Assembly: GCA_002320555.1 (NCBI GenBank)
Contig: DCJV01000113.1
Location: forward strand, 1-5,234
Reading direction: 5' to 3'
Source: Ruminococcaceae bacterium UBA1691
GTDB taxonomy: Bacteria; Bacillota; Clostridia; Oscillospirales; Acutalibacteraceae
Length of the DNA: 5,234 nt
Position numbers and translations under genes: made by a program. Below, one piece after another: positions 5,186 to 5,234 of the stretch. The notes under the pieces were generated by a model. The model was not told the origin of the DNA and did no database searches. It saw nothing but the letters and a program-made list of their open reading frames with translations. Every line of letters starts with the position of its first letter. Position 1 is the first letter of the stretch.

Positions 5186-5234
5186 AATTTCCTGTGCTTA
5201 TAAAGGATTTCACGCACTGTGGAACAACAGCCTC

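Noticed and set aside
5074..5217. 48-codon N-terminal extension of the Cys-rich protein starting at a GTG
   Set aside because: The AGGAGG site before 5073 decides the start. The extension covers a terminator-like hairpin, a possible promoter and the dyad.
5210..5234. Possible C-terminal end of an upstream minus-strand gene (…RLLFHSA then TGA)
   Set aside because: Only about seven codons are visible, too few to support a gene, although the terminator-like hairpin just downstream would fit.

Overview
The window looks like chromosomal DNA of an anaerobic Firmicute in class Clostridia, most likely an Oscillospiraceae/Ruminococcaceae-type gut bacterium. This rests on moderately high GC, strong AGGAGG-type ribosome binding sites, consensus TTGACA/TATAAT promoters, and gene families typical of Clostridia: a stand-alone ECF S component, a DUF1893 protein, a GH38-like DUF5054 protein and a cysteine-rich conserved Clostridia protein. 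No mobile element, CRISPR array, tRNA or rRNA was seen, and I see no clear novel multi-gene system.

Layout, left to right. (1) At 1-176 (-) is the N-terminus of a membrane-anchored or exported protein that runs off the window. (2) At 177-300 are two tandem hairpins. (3) At 301-840 (-) is an ECF vitamin-transporter S component with a leader of about 185 nt (841-1024). That leader starts from a near-perfect promoter (1031-1059) and contains a strong terminator-like hairpin, so it is probably an attenuator or riboswitch. (4) At 1056-1502 (-) is a DUF1893 protein with a leader of about 200 nt from its own consensus promoter (1708-1736). (5) At 1916-3967 (+) is a DUF5054/GH38-like putative glycosidase, divergent from DUF1893, with its own promoter (1822-1850). 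(6) At 3968-4206 is a convergent intergenic region with three hairpins. (7) At 4207-5073 (-) is a 288-residue protein with 30 cysteines, ending in an alternating Cys-Gly tail; it is possibly a spore or envelope protein. (8) At 5074-5234 is its promoter region, with a 23-bp dyad, and a terminator-like hairpin that probably closes an upstream gene outside the window.

The genes do not form one obvious pathway. Each complete minus-strand gene appears to have its own promoter, and the glycosidase is transcribed alone. The most interesting points are the two long 5' leaders, a promoter whose -35 box contains the stop codon of the preceding gene, and the cysteine-rich protein with its operator-like upstream dyad.
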